A DNA stretch of 64,000 bases from Terriglobales bacterium (lineage in GTDB: Bacteria > Acidobacteriota > Terriglobia > Terriglobales > Acidobacteriaceae). Shown one piece after another: positions 1 to 8,587 of the stretch. The position numbers and the translations under genes were made by a program. Each line of letters starts with the position of its first letter. The stretch's first letter is position 1. The notes below the pieces were generated by a model that was given only the letters and a program-made list of their open reading frames with translations, was not told the origin of the DNA and did no database searches. The stretch covers positions 398,625-462,624 of the forward strand of contig JAICWP010000001.1 of the NCBI GenBank assembly GCA_025934735.1, given 5' to 3'.

Positions 1-243
1 CGAATTTCCCGCCGGCTTTCTAACTCTGCTGTTCTCAGTGCCTTGTGAACAGGGTGGAGGATGAAGAAAACTTCGTCCGTGATGGTTTCAGCGCTCCCTT
101 CCCATCCAATCAGATAGCCCGGCTATCGGATCCGATAGAAATCGGCACATCCGGGAGCGGAAGGCCCTGGGCTCATGGAGCTTGCTTAACTGCCGCAGAA
201 CGCGATTCTGGAGCTATGCTAGACGGAGCAGAGGGGAGGGAGT
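1..243. other. Upstream spacer, no gene seen
   Basis: No reading frame here looks protein-like. The end of the stretch holds a GGGGAGGGAG purine run just before the ATG at 244, which serves as the ribosome binding site of the sigma-54 activator gene. No clear -35/-10 or -24/-12 promoter was identified. Confidence 0.5.
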
Positions 244-2172
244 ATGTCCCCGGTCCTGGTCGCAATCGCCGGTCCGCTGAACGGCACTACCTTCGCGCTC
301 GATGCCTCCGAAGTATGTATCGGCCGCGATGCCGACAACCAGGTCTGTGTTCAAAGCGCCTGGGTGTCTCGCCGCCACTGTGCTCTTCGCCACGAAGACG
401 GCGCCCTCATGGTCCACGATCTGGAGAGCCGCAATGGAACCTTCGTCAACGGCATCCCGGTTAACTGCCACAAGCTCAAACACGGCGATCTGCTTACGAT
501 TGGCGACTGCTGTTTTCGTTTTTTCTGCGAGGGCGAAGCCCCCGCGGCAGCTCAGTCGGCGCCCGTTCAATTAGAGGAAACCGATACTGTGCTGTTCGTT
601 CCGCAGTGGCTCCTCGCCGCAGATATCCCGTACCCCCCGGAGCGGGGCCCGGCAGGCGCCGAGGCGCGTACCCTGCGAGATCTGAACACCCTGCTTACTA
701 TCGCGGGCAAAACCGCTTCTATAGAAGATTCCGAATCGCTCTACTGGCAGCTTCTGGGCATGATTTTCGAAATCATTCCCGCCGAGCGGGGAGCGATTCT
801 GCTGGCCGGAGCCAACCCGGAAGACCTCACTCCCGCATTTGCCTGGGACCGTGGCGCTGGCCCGGGCCAGCCGGTGCCGGTGAGCCGCACCGTGGTGCGG
901 CAGGTCCTGGAACGCAAGGCTTCGGTTATGGCCAATGACGTGGAGACCCAGGTTTCCCTGCAGGACGCAACCAGTTTGCAATTGAAGGGAGTGCGCTCCC
1001 TGCTCTGTGCCCCGCTGCTGGCGGGCGACCGAGTGCTGGGTGCCATCTATCTCGACAGCAGCCAGGGCGCCATCCACTTTGACCAGCAGCACCTGCAGAT
1101 GATAACCGCCATTGCCGGAATCGCCGCCCTGGCTTCCCAGCGTGTATGGCGGCTGGAATCTCTGCGCCAGGAGAACCAGCGCCTGCACGCCGACCTGAAA
1201 CTCGAACACAATCTGGTGGGGGAGAGCGCCGCCCTGCGCCACGCTCTGGAACTTATCGCCAAAATCGCCCCTTCTGATGCCACGGTCCTGTTATGTGGTG
1301 AAAGCGGCACCGGCAAGGAACTGGCGGCGCGAGCCCTGCACGGGGGTAGTGCCCGGGTCCAGCGGCCCTTTGTGGCTATCAACTGCGCCGCCATTCCCGA
1401 GACTTTGCTGGAAAGCGAACTCTTCGGGTATGAGCGTGGCGCCTTCACCGGCGCCGCCGGGCAGAAGAAGGGACAATTTGAGCTGGCCAACGGAGGCTCC
1501 ATTTTTCTCGACGAAATTGGGGAGCTGGCGCCAGCATTGCAATCCAAACTGCTGCGCGTATTGCAGCAGCGTGAATTCGTGCGCCTGGGCGGGGCCCAGC
1601 CCATCCGGGTGGACGTCCGCCTGATTGCCGCCACCAATCAGGATCTGCGTGCCGCCTCCGACCAGGGCCGGTTTCGCAAGGACTTGTTCTTCCGGCTCAA
1701 TGTGGTGGCTATCACCATGCCGGCGTTACGCGAGCGTCGCGAGGATATTCCCCTGCTGGCCAAATACTTTCTCGCCCGCTGCAGCCAGCGCTGCAACCGG
1801 CGCGTGCTGGGAATCTCGCAGCAAGCCGTGCGCTGCCTTCAGTACTATGATTGGCCCGGCAATGTTCGGGAGCTGGAAAACGTGATGGAGCATGCCGTGC
1901 TCCTCGGCTCCAGCGACGTGGTTATGCCGGAGGACTTGCCGGAAATTATCGTGGAAGGCCAGCCTGCGGCCGCGGAGCAGGCTGCGGGCTATCACTCCGC
2001 GGTTAGCGAGCTCAAGAAGAAGCTCATCCTGCAAGCGGTTCAGCAGGCGGAAGGCAATTACACGGAAGCCGCCCACATGCTGGGCATCCATCCCAACTAC
2101 CTGCACCGTCTGATCCGCAACCTGAATTTGAAAGCCGCGCTGCGCTCCGCCGGCGAGCGCTCCGCCAGCTGA
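244..2172 (+). CDS. FHA-GAF sigma-54-dependent transcriptional activator
   Basis: The 642-residue protein is a bacterial enhancer-binding protein. An FHA domain (about 1-95) shows the phosphothreonine-recognition residues GR, SRRH and NGTFVNG. A GAF domain follows (about 150-295), then a sigma-54 AAA+ domain with Walker A GESGTGKE (352-359), an intact GAFTGA loop (399-404) and Walker B FLDEIGE. The C-terminus is a Fis-type helix-turn-helix around 600-635. It should open sigma-54 promoters in response to a phosphoprotein partner read by FHA and perhaps a small ligand read by GAF. A strong Shine-Dalgarno precedes the ATG. No kinase partner lies next to it, so its target and signal are unknown. 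Confidence 0.93.
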   Translation: MSPVLVAIAGPLNGTTFALDASEVCIGRDADNQVCVQSAWVSRRHCALRHEDGALMVHDLESRNGTFVNGIPVNCHKLKHGDLLTIGDCCFRFFCEGEAPAAAQSAPVQLEETDTVLFVPQWLLAADIPYPPERGPAGAEARTLRDLNTLLTIAGKTASIEDSESLYWQLLGMIFEIIPAERGAILLAGANPEDLTPAFAWDRGAGPGQPVPVSRTVVRQVLERKASVMANDVETQVSLQDATSLQLKGVRSLLCAPLLAGDRVLGAIYLDSSQGAIHFDQQHLQMITAIAGIAALASQRVWRLESLRQENQRLHADLKLEHNLVGESAALRHALELIAKIAPSDATVLLCGESGTGKELAARALHGGSARVQRPFVAINCAAIPETLLESELFGYERGAFTGAAGQKKGQFELANGGSIFLDEIGELAPALQSKLLRVLQQREFVRLGGAQPIRVDVRLIAATNQDLRAASDQGRFRKDLFFRLNVVAITMPALRERREDIPLLAKYFLARCSQRCNRRVLGISQQAVRCLQYYDWPGNVRELENVMEHAVLLGSSDVVMPEDLPEIIVEGQPAAAEQAAGYHSAVSELKKKLILQAVQQAEGNYTEAAHMLGIHPNYLHRLIRNLNLKAALRSAGERSAS

Positions 2173-2174
2173 AT

Positions 2175-2750
2175 TCAGCGATCCCGCTCAGCCTCTGCTC
2201 CCCTGCGTCTTTTCACCACAAAAACGTGGTAAGTGACCGCGTCCCAGGCGTTATGAATGCCGATGAAGAGCAGCACCAGCGCCGCCCCGGCAACACCAAA
2301 CAGTGCCCCGCGAACATTCGAGCGAGTCGCATAGGCCGATCCAGCTAGCGTTGCATAGGCCGCGAGGGGCAGCAGAACATGGAATAGCCAGTCCTCCAAC
2401 TGCGGCGCGTAGGCGGTCTGTACTCGCGCGCGCCGCGCCACGATCAGGACGTACACCATTCCGGCCACGCCCAGGACTCCGCAGAGAATCACCGCGCCAG
2501 CGATTCCGTGCCAGGGGGCGCTGATGCCCGCCGATATCAGCAGCACAGATCCGAAGTGAATGATGGTCGGCGTTGCAAACGCGCTGCCGGCGCGTTCCAT
2601 ATCTTTCTCGATCGGAATCTCGGCAATGAGAGTGATAACCACAAACTGCAATCCGATCAAGGCGCCGGCAGACGAGCCGACGATCACGTAAAAATTGTCC
2701 CATCCGGCGGTAGGTCGCCAGCTTACCTTTGAATACTCCGGTGAATGCAA
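2175..2750 (-). CDS. Hypothetical integral membrane protein
   Basis: The 191-residue protein has about five hydrophobic segments (roughly 20-45, 65-80, 85-105, 128-145, 150-170) and a basic C-terminal tail [12 protein letters not shown]. The N-terminal segment has the small-residue pattern [19 protein letters not shown] do not recognise a characterised family. It ends two bases from the convergent sigma-54 activator gene, with no room for a separate terminator. The start is the first ATG of the open frame and is not supported by a strong ribosome binding site. Confidence 0.6.
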   Translation of the reverse strand: MHSPEYSKVSWRPTAGWDNFYVIVGSSAGALIGLQFVVITLIAEIPIEKDMERAGSAFATPTIIHFGSVLLISAGISAPWHGIAGAVILCGVLGVAGMVYVLIVARRARVQTAYAPQLEDWLFHVLLPLAAYATLAGSAYATRSNVRGALFGVAGAALVLLFIGIHNAWDAVTYHVFVVKRRRGAEAERDR

Positions 2751-2800
2751 CGCATCGGCGATGTCCTCGGAAGGACCTCAGTTTGTTCAGGTCTATGCAA

Positions 2801-2890
2801 TGGCGGAGAGAGAGGGATTCGAACCCCCGATACGGTTCCCCGTATACACGCTTTCGAGGCGTGCGGTTTCAACCACTCACCCATCTCTCC
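2801..2890 (-). tRNA. tRNA-Ser (anticodon CGA)
   Basis: On the minus strand a 7-bp acceptor stem begins GGAGAGA and closes with TCTCTCC, followed by discriminator G and an encoded CCA. The anticodon arm is CACGC-CTCGAAA-GCGTG, which places CGA at 34-36. A long variable arm typical of class II tRNAs follows, and the T arm has loop TTCGAAT with a GGGGG/CCCTC stem including one G-T pair. This tRNA reads UCG serine codons. It is not a selenocysteine tRNA, because the anticodon is not UCA. Confidence 0.95.
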
Positions 2891-3090
2891 GCGCCACGGA
2901 CGCCCTGGACTGGTGGCAGGGGCCGCTTCCGAATTGTGCGGCAGGCCGCTTGTACCAAGGCCTGCTCTGCCATTCTAAATGAGGCGGAGAGGCAGGGAGA
3001 ATGGCGGGCCAGGGTTCACCAGCGAGGGTTCTCATCCGCTTCCATCCGGGTTCATCCGCGGCAAACGAATTCAAGAAAGGCAGATCAGTC

Positions 3091-3123
3091 AAAAAAAAGC
3101 CGGCCCCCTGGTCAGGGCCGGCT
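3091..3123 (-). terminator. Intrinsic terminator of the PhnA-like gene
   Basis: On the minus strand a perfect 9-bp stem (AGCCGGCCC with GGGCCGGCT, 8-nt loop) is followed by a run of eight T. It lies 26 bp past the stop codon of the 179-residue membrane protein gene. Confidence 0.85.
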
Positions 3124-3148
3124 GGTCCGGTCGCTGTGAGCTCGGTTT

Positions 3149-3688
3149 CTAGGCCACCGATCTCAGGTTGCTCGGGCGCTCCACTGGAGGCGCCACGTTA
3201 TGCTTTGCCTCGCTGGCCGCTCCTGAGGCCGCCAGGAACCCGCCCACGAATAGCGCCGCGAACAGCGCATAGCCGCCTTCTGTGAACAGGTGCCGTACCG
3301 TCAGCACGCTGACGGTAGCGTTCCCCGCGTTGGCGATCTCGGCCGGCGCCAGAATCAGCACGGCGACCAGAATGGCGGAGAAGATGCACATTCCGAAGGT
3401 CACCAGCCCATGGTACATGGCGATGCTACGGTTTCCAGTGCCACTAAGCCGGCCAGCCGTGCGCCCCGCGAAGTACAGCGCGAACAGGGTCACGATGCCT
3501 TGCCAGATCGAGATTCCGGTCGCCATGGTTCCGGACGTCGGCGAAGCGGCGCTGCCGCCGAAGATGGCGATTCCTAAAGCAAGGAACGTGATCGAAATTG
3601 CGAGGAACACGAACGTTCCCGCAAAGATTGCCGACCACGAGGCACGATTGCTGCTCGTGAGCGGCATGTTGCTAGCGTAGTCTGCCAT
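3149..3688 (-). CDS. Small multi-pass membrane protein, PhnA-like annotation class
   Basis: The 179-residue protein has four to five hydrophobic segments (about 18-45, 60-80, 95-115, 135-160) and the N-terminal pattern SWSAIFAGTFVFLAI. This resembles proteins often labelled 'PhnA-like' in proteobacterial and acidobacterial genomes. That label is historical and gives no function, and nothing in the sequence suggests phosphonate chemistry. The gene is monocistronic, with its own downstream terminator and a GGGGGTAAGC-type leader before the ATG. Confidence 0.65.
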   Translation of the reverse strand: MADYASNMPLTSSNRASWSAIFAGTFVFLAISITFLALGIAIFGGSAASPTSGTMATGISIWQGIVTLFALYFAGRTAGRLSGTGNRSIAMYHGLVTFGMCIFSAILVAVLILAPAEIANAGNATVSVLTVRHLFTEGGYALFAALFVGGFLAASGAASEAKHNVAPPVERPSNLRSVA

Positions 3689-3838
3689 TGCTTACCCCCT
3701 TTATCCTGTTGGATGGGGGGCACCAGCCCGGACGTGGCCCCAGGGAAGGTACATTAAATGCGGGCTGGATGCGTTTAAATATCGTGACCCGATGCATCAG
3801 CTCGCATGAGGGCGGCGGTCCTGGGTTCCTGGCCGGGG

Positions 3839-4312
3839 TCAGCCCTTCTGCTCTGCCCGGCGAGCCCGAAAGAAGGCCTGCAGCATCTCCGCGGAGCGCC
3901 CTGCCAGCACCCCGCCTTCTACCTGCATGCTGTGGTTCAAGGCGGGATGGTTGAGCACCGGCAGCACGGAATGCACTGCTCCCGCCTTGGGATCGTCAGC
4001 GCCGTACACCAGGCGCCGCAAGCGGGCATGTACCAGCGCTCCCGCGCACATCGGGCAGGGTTCCAAGGTAGCGTACATCTCGCACTGCAGCAGACGATGG
4101 TTGCCGAGGGCCTGGGCCGCCTGCCGCAGCGCCACCATCTCCGCGTGGGCCGTGGGATCGCCGTCCAGCAGGTTGCGGTTGAACCCCCGCCCCACCAATT
4201 TTCCTTCGCACACCACTATGGCTCCTACTGGCACCTCGCCCGCTTCCAGCGCTCGTTGTGCCTGGCGCAGTGCTTCCTCCATCCATAGCTCATCGGGAGT
4301 GGCGGATTTCAT
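3839..4312 (-). CDS. tadA: tRNA-specific adenosine deaminase
   Basis: The 157-residue enzyme deaminates adenosine-34 to inosine in tRNA-Arg(ACG). The zinc cytidine/adenosine deaminase signature is complete: HAE at 56-58, where Glu58 is the proton shuttle, and PCPMC at 85-89 with Cys86 and Cys89 as zinc ligands. Length matches the TadA family. I chose the ATG at 4312 because the residues before it (MRGLLRAAGE onward) do not look like TadA, whose N-terminus begins close to the DELWMEEAL helix. The gene is transcribed alone on the minus strand. Confidence 0.93.
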   Translation of the reverse strand: MKSATPDELWMEEALRQAQRALEAGEVPVGAIVVCEGKLVGRGFNRNLLDGDPTAHAEMVALRQAAQALGNHRLLQCEMYATLEPCPMCAGALVHARLRRLVYGADDPKAGAVHSVLPVLNHPALNHSMQVEGGVLAGRSAEMLQAFFRARRAEQKG

Positions 4313-4448
4313 GACGAGAACAGCATTGTAGCCTTCCGAGCCGGTAGTCTCACCAGCTGCCCGCAGCAAACCCCGCATCCAGAAGCTCCCTCTAATGGTG
4401 AGTCATCCTGCTTTCAGCGCCAGAAGCAGGAAACATCGGAGGAGATGC

Positions 4449-5591
4449 ATGAAGCGAGTACTTACCTTGGCATCCATTTTGCTGCTTGGGGCGGCCGTGG
4501 CGGTGGCACAAGATCAGAGCACAACATCGTCAAGCGACCCCAACAGCGGACAACAGGCTACCCCGCAAACCCAGCAGGCGCCTGACCAGAGCCAGACCCC
4601 AGCTGCCAATCCCAACAACCCCAATTCGCCGTCCAATCCCAGCGACCAGGCCGGAGCCAACGCTCAGGGCGCTTCGCCGGCGAGCGGCCAAACCACGGTG
4701 CAGGGCTGCCTGAGCGGTTCCAACGGCAACTACACGTTGACCCAGGACACCACCGGCACCACTTACACGCTCTCTGGCGACACCAGCCAGCTGCAGCAGC
4801 ACGTGGGCCACGAAGTAAGCATTACCGGCACGAGCAGCAACTCATCGGCCACGGGCACTTCCGGCGCGGCCAACCCCAGCTCCGGCACCGCTTCTTCCAG
4901 CAGCGGAGCAGGTAATTCCCTGGCTGTCACCTCGGTGCAGCACATCGCTGATAGCTGCAGCAGCAGCAGCGGCGCTGCTAACCCGGGGCCAACCGGCGCT
5001 ACCGGCGAGGCGGCACAGGCCAACCAAACTAGTCCGTCGAGCTCGGCTGCGGCTGCTCCCCAGGGAGCCACGACCCAGGCCGGTTCGGCTTCGAGCCAGA
5101 ACGCCACCACTAACCCCAACGACCAGGCTGCCATGCAGCAGAACCAGCCGGCCGGCGCGGCTTCGGGAACTCCCAGCGCTTCGCCGAGCGGAACTGATAC
5201 GACTAGCCAGCAGTCGACTACTTCGACCACCACCACCCAGAGCAGCTCGTCCAGCAATGCGGGCTCCGCTCAGCCGGCTACTCCCAGCGATCAGAGCAGC
5301 TCGAATCCGTCCAGCGGCGCCGCCGCGGAGAATAATCCCTCCGCCACCGGCAACAGCGCTGTAAGCGGAACCGAAAACTCGAACCAGAACGCAGCCGCAG
5401 CCGGTCAGAACGCTGACCAGAACGCCGCCAGTGCCGATCAGACTGGCGCTGCCGCTGCCACTGACAACACGCAGACGGCCCAGAACAAGGCCGCCGGCAA
5501 TCTGCCGCAGACCGCATCCCCGTTGCCCTTGCTCGGGCTTCTGGGCTTCGGCTCGCTGGCTGCCGGCATCGTCACTCGCCGTCGCAAGTAA
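4449..5591 (+). CDS. Exported Ser/Asn/Gln/Ala-rich protein with OB-like domain and LPxTA-type C-terminus
   Basis: The 380-residue protein starts at the ATG behind GGAGGAGATGC, and the earlier in-frame ATG lacks such a site. It has a signal peptide (residues 1-20, cut after AVA), a disordered Gln/Asn/Pro-rich stretch and a compact domain at about 83-130 with GCLSGSNGNYTL and HVGHEVSITG, which resembles a small OB-fold. A long Ser/Ala/Asn/Gln low-complexity tail follows. The C-terminus has LPQTA (352-356), a hydrophobic segment and RRRK, which is the layout of a sortase-type sorting signal. It is probably a secreted or surface protein anchored at its C-terminus. No sortase gene is in the window. 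A strong terminator follows. Confidence 0.8.
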   Translation: MKRVLTLASILLLGAAVAVAQDQSTTSSSDPNSGQQATPQTQQAPDQSQTPAANPNNPNSPSNPSDQAGANAQGASPASGQTTVQGCLSGSNGNYTLTQDTTGTTYTLSGDTSQLQQHVGHEVSITGTSSNSSATGTSGAANPSSGTASSSSGAGNSLAVTSVQHIADSCSSSSGAANPGPTGATGEAAQANQTSPSSSAAAAPQGATTQAGSASSQNATTNPNDQAAMQQNQPAGAASGTPSASPSGTDTTSQQSTTSTTTTQSSSSSNAGSAQPATPSDQSSSNPSSGAAAENNPSATGNSAVSGTENSNQNAAAAGQNADQNAASADQTGAAAATDNTQTAQNKAAGNLPQTASPLPLLGLLGFGSLAAGIVTRRRK

Positions 5592-5631
5592 GAACCTGGA
5601 GACGCGGCCACAACCGCTTGCTCACAGTACG

Positions 5632-5702
5632 AAGGGCTGCCTAAGCCGCAACACCGGGAGCAGAACGCTCGTTCCCGGTCCTGCGGCTCCGGGCAGCCTT
5701 TT
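5632..5702 (+). terminator. Long intrinsic terminator
   Basis: A long, nearly perfect hairpin is built from three consecutive stem blocks: GGGCTGCC with GGGCAGCC, AGCCGCA with TGCGGCT, and ACCGGGA with TTCCCGGT. It is followed by TTTT. It ends the transcript of the Ser/Asn-rich protein gene and separates it from nuoI. Confidence 0.8.
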
Positions 5703-5740
5703 CGCTTGCATCCAGTGATAAACTGACCTTTCGGTGACCT

Positions 5741-6208
5741 ATGGGACTATCCATTTCCAACGTGCTTCGCCGCGTCTTCCTAATAGACCTGCTTAAGGGA
5801 TTGTCCGTAACCTTCCGGTACCAGGATCCAAAAGAGGTCTACACCGAGCAGTATCCCTTGCAGCGGCCGCAGGTGGCTGAGCGCTACCGCGGGGCGCCGC
5901 GCTTGAACGTGAATCCTGATAGCGGCGAGACCATGTGTATCGCTTGCGACCTGTGCGCCTTGGCCTGCCCTGAGCACCTGATCGTGGTCACCAGCGAGCG
6001 CAATGCCGCCACCCGGCGAAAGGAACTCACCACCTTCACCTACGACCTCAGTCGCTGCATGTTCTGCGGCTTGTGCGAGGACGCTTGTCCCACCGACGCG
6101 CTGGAGTTGACCCAGGATTTCGAACTCGCCAACTACTCCCGCGAGGGCGCCATCTGGGACCGGCAGACTCTGGAAAAGGGCCCGCAGCCTACGGTCTATA
6201 GTCGGTAG
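5741..6208 (+). CDS. nuoI: NADH-quinone oxidoreductase subunit I
   Basis: This 155-residue iron-sulfur subunit carries clusters N6a and N6b that pass electrons toward N2 in the complex I arm. Two CxxCxxCxxxCP motifs are intact: Cys66, 69, 72, 76 and Cys106, 109, 112, 116. The N-terminus has the amphipathic stretch expected for membrane contact. The gene stands alone, about 26 kb from the other nuo genes of this window, whereas in most operons nuoI sits between nuoH and nuoJ. It may serve the same complex from a distance. The following gene on the strand is an unrelated exported protein. Confidence 0.93.
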   Translation: MGLSISNVLRRVFLIDLLKGLSVTFRYQDPKEVYTEQYPLQRPQVAERYRGAPRLNVNPDSGETMCIACDLCALACPEHLIVVTSERNAATRRKELTTFTYDLSRCMFCGLCEDACPTDALELTQDFELANYSREGAIWDRQTLEKGPQPTVYSR

Positions 6209-6234
6209 TACCTAGTACCGTGTTCCGAGTACCG
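6207..6234. repeat. Heptad repeat, four units
   Basis: Four tandem 7-bp units (AGTACCT, AGTACCG, TGTTCCG, AGTACCG) begin inside the nuoI stop codon. They belong to the family of degenerate 7-bp-period spacers seen at seven other junctions of this window. Confidence 0.6.
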
Positions 6235-6250
6235 GGAGGCCACGCTACCG

Positions 6251-7702
6251 TTGCTTAAAGTCACCTGCAAATTGCTGCTGGCTGCCGCGCTGCTGGCCGG
6301 CGGCGTCTTGGCGCAAGATTCCACTCCCGCGCCTCAGCCCGCCCCTCCGTCCAGCGCTCCTGCCCAGTCACAAGCCTCCCCCGCCGCCAAGCCGGAAACC
6401 CATATCACGCCGCAGCAGGCCGAGGAACTGTTTCGCTCGGTTGACGATATTCTCCATTTCGCCAGCCAGGACACCGGCCTCCCCATTCGCCATTCCGTTA
6501 AGCGCGCCCTGGTCAGCCGCGACCAAGTAATGAAGTATGTGCAAGGCCGCATGGGCGACGACAAGGACGCGCAGCGCCTGCGCCGCTCCGAACTGGTCCT
6601 GAAGAAATTCGGCTTGCTGCCCCGCAACTTTGATCTGCAAACCTTCCTGGTCAACTTGTTGCGCGAGCAGGTGGCCGGCTACTACGATCCCAAGTCCAGA
6701 ACCGTCAACCTGCTCGACTGGGTGGACGCGGACGTACAAAAACCGGTACTGGCCCACGAACTCACGCACGCCCTGCAGGATCAGAGTTTTAACCTCGAGC
6801 GCTGGTTGAAAGATGGTCCGGGTGCGGAGAAGAAGGATGCGGACGTGCAGGATGACGAAGCCGTCGCCGCCCGCCAGGCCGTCACCGAAGGCCAAGCCAT
6901 GGTCGTGCTCACTGATTACGAGCTGGCGCCCTTGGGCAAGTCCATTCTCGATGCTCCCGACATTGTTGCGCAAATGAAGGCCAGCGCGACCTCGGGTTCC
7001 CCGCTTTTCAACACCGCCCCGCTCTACATCAAGGATTCTCTCGCTTTTCCTTACACCTATGGTTTGGATTTTGAGCGCACCTTGCTGCAACGGCAGGGGA
7101 AGGAGGCCGCATTCGATGGCGTGCTGCGGCATCCCCCACTGAACACGCGCGAGGTGATGCAGCCAGCCGTATACCTGGCCGGCCAGCATGTTGCGCCTTT
7201 GCACCCGCCCAAACTGGAGAAGGTGCTGGGCAAGTCCTGGCAGAAGGTGGATGTGGGCGCGGTGGGTGAATTTGATATTTCCGTGCTGGTGGAACAGTAT
7301 GCCGGGGAAGCTGTCGCTCGGCGGCTCTGGCCGCAATGGCGTGGCGGTTATTATTATGCCGCGCGCCAGAAGAATGCCTCGCCTGACAGCCTGGCCCTGC
7401 TCTACCTTTCGCAATGGGCGGAGCCGGAGCAGGCGACCAGATTTGCTGGCATTTACGCCCAATCGTTAAAGAAAAAGTACAAGCAAGTTGAGCCTGCTGG
7501 TGGGACGCGGCCGGCGCAGCCCTCCGCCGGCGTGCAAGTCTCCATCGCCGACGCTACTACTCAGTGGAACACGGAAGAAGGGCCAGTCTTTGTCGAGCCT
7601 CACGGCAATTTCGTGCTGGTCTTGGAGGGCTTTGATCCTGCTACCGCCGCCAGCCTGCGCCAATCCGTGTTGCCGCCCACCACCACCCCTACGTCAGACT
7701 GA
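6251..7702 (+). CDS. Exported HExxH zinc-metallopeptidase-like protein
   Basis: The 483-residue protein starts at a TTG behind GGGAGG and has a signal peptide (1-21) followed by a Pro/Ala-rich linker. HELTH at 169-173 gives the two His ligands and catalytic Glu of a zincin. VTEGQAMV about 45 residues later could supply the third (Glu) ligand, as in gluzincins. The pattern VLAHELTHALQDQSF is seen in many uncharacterised exported proteins of soil bacteria. The rest (to 483) has no motif I recognise. Substrate and role are unknown. It lies downstream of nuoI, but a functional link is not evident. Confidence 0.7.
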   Translation: MLKVTCKLLLAAALLAGGVLAQDSTPAPQPAPPSSAPAQSQASPAAKPETHITPQQAEELFRSVDDILHFASQDTGLPIRHSVKRALVSRDQVMKYVQGRMGDDKDAQRLRRSELVLKKFGLLPRNFDLQTFLVNLLREQVAGYYDPKSRTVNLLDWVDADVQKPVLAHELTHALQDQSFNLERWLKDGPGAEKKDADVQDDEAVAARQAVTEGQAMVVLTDYELAPLGKSILDAPDIVAQMKASATSGSPLFNTAPLYIKDSLAFPYTYGLDFERTLLQRQGKEAAFDGVLRHPPLNTREVMQPAVYLAGQHVAPLHPPKLEKVLGKSWQKVDVGAVGEFDISVLVEQYAGEAVARRLWPQWRGGYYYAARQKNASPDSLALLYLSQWAEPEQATRFAGIYAQSLKKKYKQVEPAGGTRPAQPSAGVQVSIADATTQWNTEEGPVFVEPHGNFVLVLEGFDPATAASLRQSVLPPTTTPTSD

Positions 7703-7736
7703 AGCGGACAGCTAGTGAGCCAGCCAGTCCTGCTGC

Positions 7737-7988
7737 TTACTCCCCCACCAGAATCCCCCTCGTGGTCTGAATCAGCGGCACGTCCTTGCCTTCGCAAACA
7801 ATGCGGAACCGTTTGCCTTGCCAGCTGATCACCGCTTCTGTTCCTGCTTCCCACGCTTCTACATGGGTAGCCGCAAAGCAGATCTGGATTTCTCTTTTTG
7901 GAGCGTGGCCTACCCAGGTCTCGGGTTCGTGGAATTCCGGCGAACCTGTGTCCTCCTGTTCAGTGCGTGCGTGTTCCTTAGTAAGCAT
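7737..7988 (-). CDS. Small hypothetical protein, last gene of the redox operon
   Basis: The 83-residue soluble protein starts at the ATG that follows AAGGAGG at 5-nt spacing. The longer frame upstream overlaps the archaemetzincin gene and is not needed. The C-terminal half (AVISWQGKRFRIVCEGKDVPLIQTTRGILVGE) looks like a small beta-barrel or SH3-like fold. I know no family. It starts 23 bp after the archaemetzincin stop and is probably co-transcribed with it. Confidence 0.6.
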   Translation of the reverse strand: MLTKEHARTEQEDTGSPEFHEPETWVGHAPKREIQICFAATHVEAWEAGTEAVISWQGKRFRIVCEGKDVPLIQTTRGILVGE

Positions 7989-8011
7989 GATGACCTCCTT
8001 ATGATTGCTGC

Positions 8012-8587
8012 TCATTTCCGCGCCGAGGGCCGAAAACCGGCGGCCGACGACGTTTCTCCGCTCCCGCCCAGCATTTGCCCCTGACAGCGGCCGCACAGCC
8101 ACGCATCCTTGATATCAATCCACTCCACGGCGTGCGAAGCCGCCATGGCACAGCGATAGTCGTGGCAGTGGGTTAACTCCAGTGTATGACCAATTTCGTG
8201 CACCGCCTCCTTCAACAGGCGTGACCGCAATATTCCCGAATCGGGAGGAAGTCCGTAAAACTCCTGGCGCAGGCGATAGCTGGAGACGACTGCGCACGGA
8301 CCCCCAATCTGCGCCTCGCCAAATACAAAGGTCAGAATGGGGATGTAAAGGTCCACGGCCGCGACCGCCAGCATCCGCCAGCAGTCCTGCGTGAGCAGCG
8401 GCTGCATGGCCGCCAGAACCTGAGATGAGTGATATTGCTGCCGCTCCGGGTGGAAGGCAAACTCCGGATCCAAAGGGCGGGGCAGGACGCGAAAAGAGAC
8501 GCGAAACAGCCCGCCCAGGGCAGCGCCCAGCTCCCGGAGCAGCTGGCCGTCGAAGTTCCCGATCGGCAGCAGGTGCAAAAGCTTCAT
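8012..8587 (-). CDS. amzA: Archaemetzincin-family metalloprotease (M54)
   Basis: The 191-residue protein has the M54 signature: HEIGH (130-134) and a third His at 140, directly followed by Cys141. The second, structural zinc site then uses Cys146, Cys165 and Cys168. A Met at 148 fits the Met-turn. Archaemetzincins are small cytosolic aminopeptidase-like zincins known mainly from archaea and vertebrates, and only patchily in bacteria. Its ATG overlaps the response regulator stop by ATGA, so it is translationally coupled to a redox-sensing two-component operon. That placement is unusual and its substrate is unknown. Confidence 0.88.
   Translation of the reverse strand: MKLLHLLPIGNFDGQLLRELGAALGGLFRVSFRVLPRPLDPEFAFHPERQQYHSSQVLAAMQPLLTQDCWRMLAVAAVDLYIPILTFVFGEAQIGGPCAVVSSYRLRQEFYGLPPDSGILRSRLLKEAVHEIGHTLELTHCHDYRCAMAASHAVEWIDIKDAWLCGRCQGQMLGGSGETSSAAGFRPSARK

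Noticed and set aside
2801..2890. tRNA-Sec to support the selenocysteine proposal
   Set aside because: The anticodon is CGA and the structure is an ordinary tRNA-Ser. No tRNA-Sec is present in this window.
6368..7462. Minus-strand frame of 364 codons antisense to the exported HExxH protein
   Set aside because: The plus-strand protein has a signal peptide and zinc motif, and the antisense has neither a start site nor a domain.
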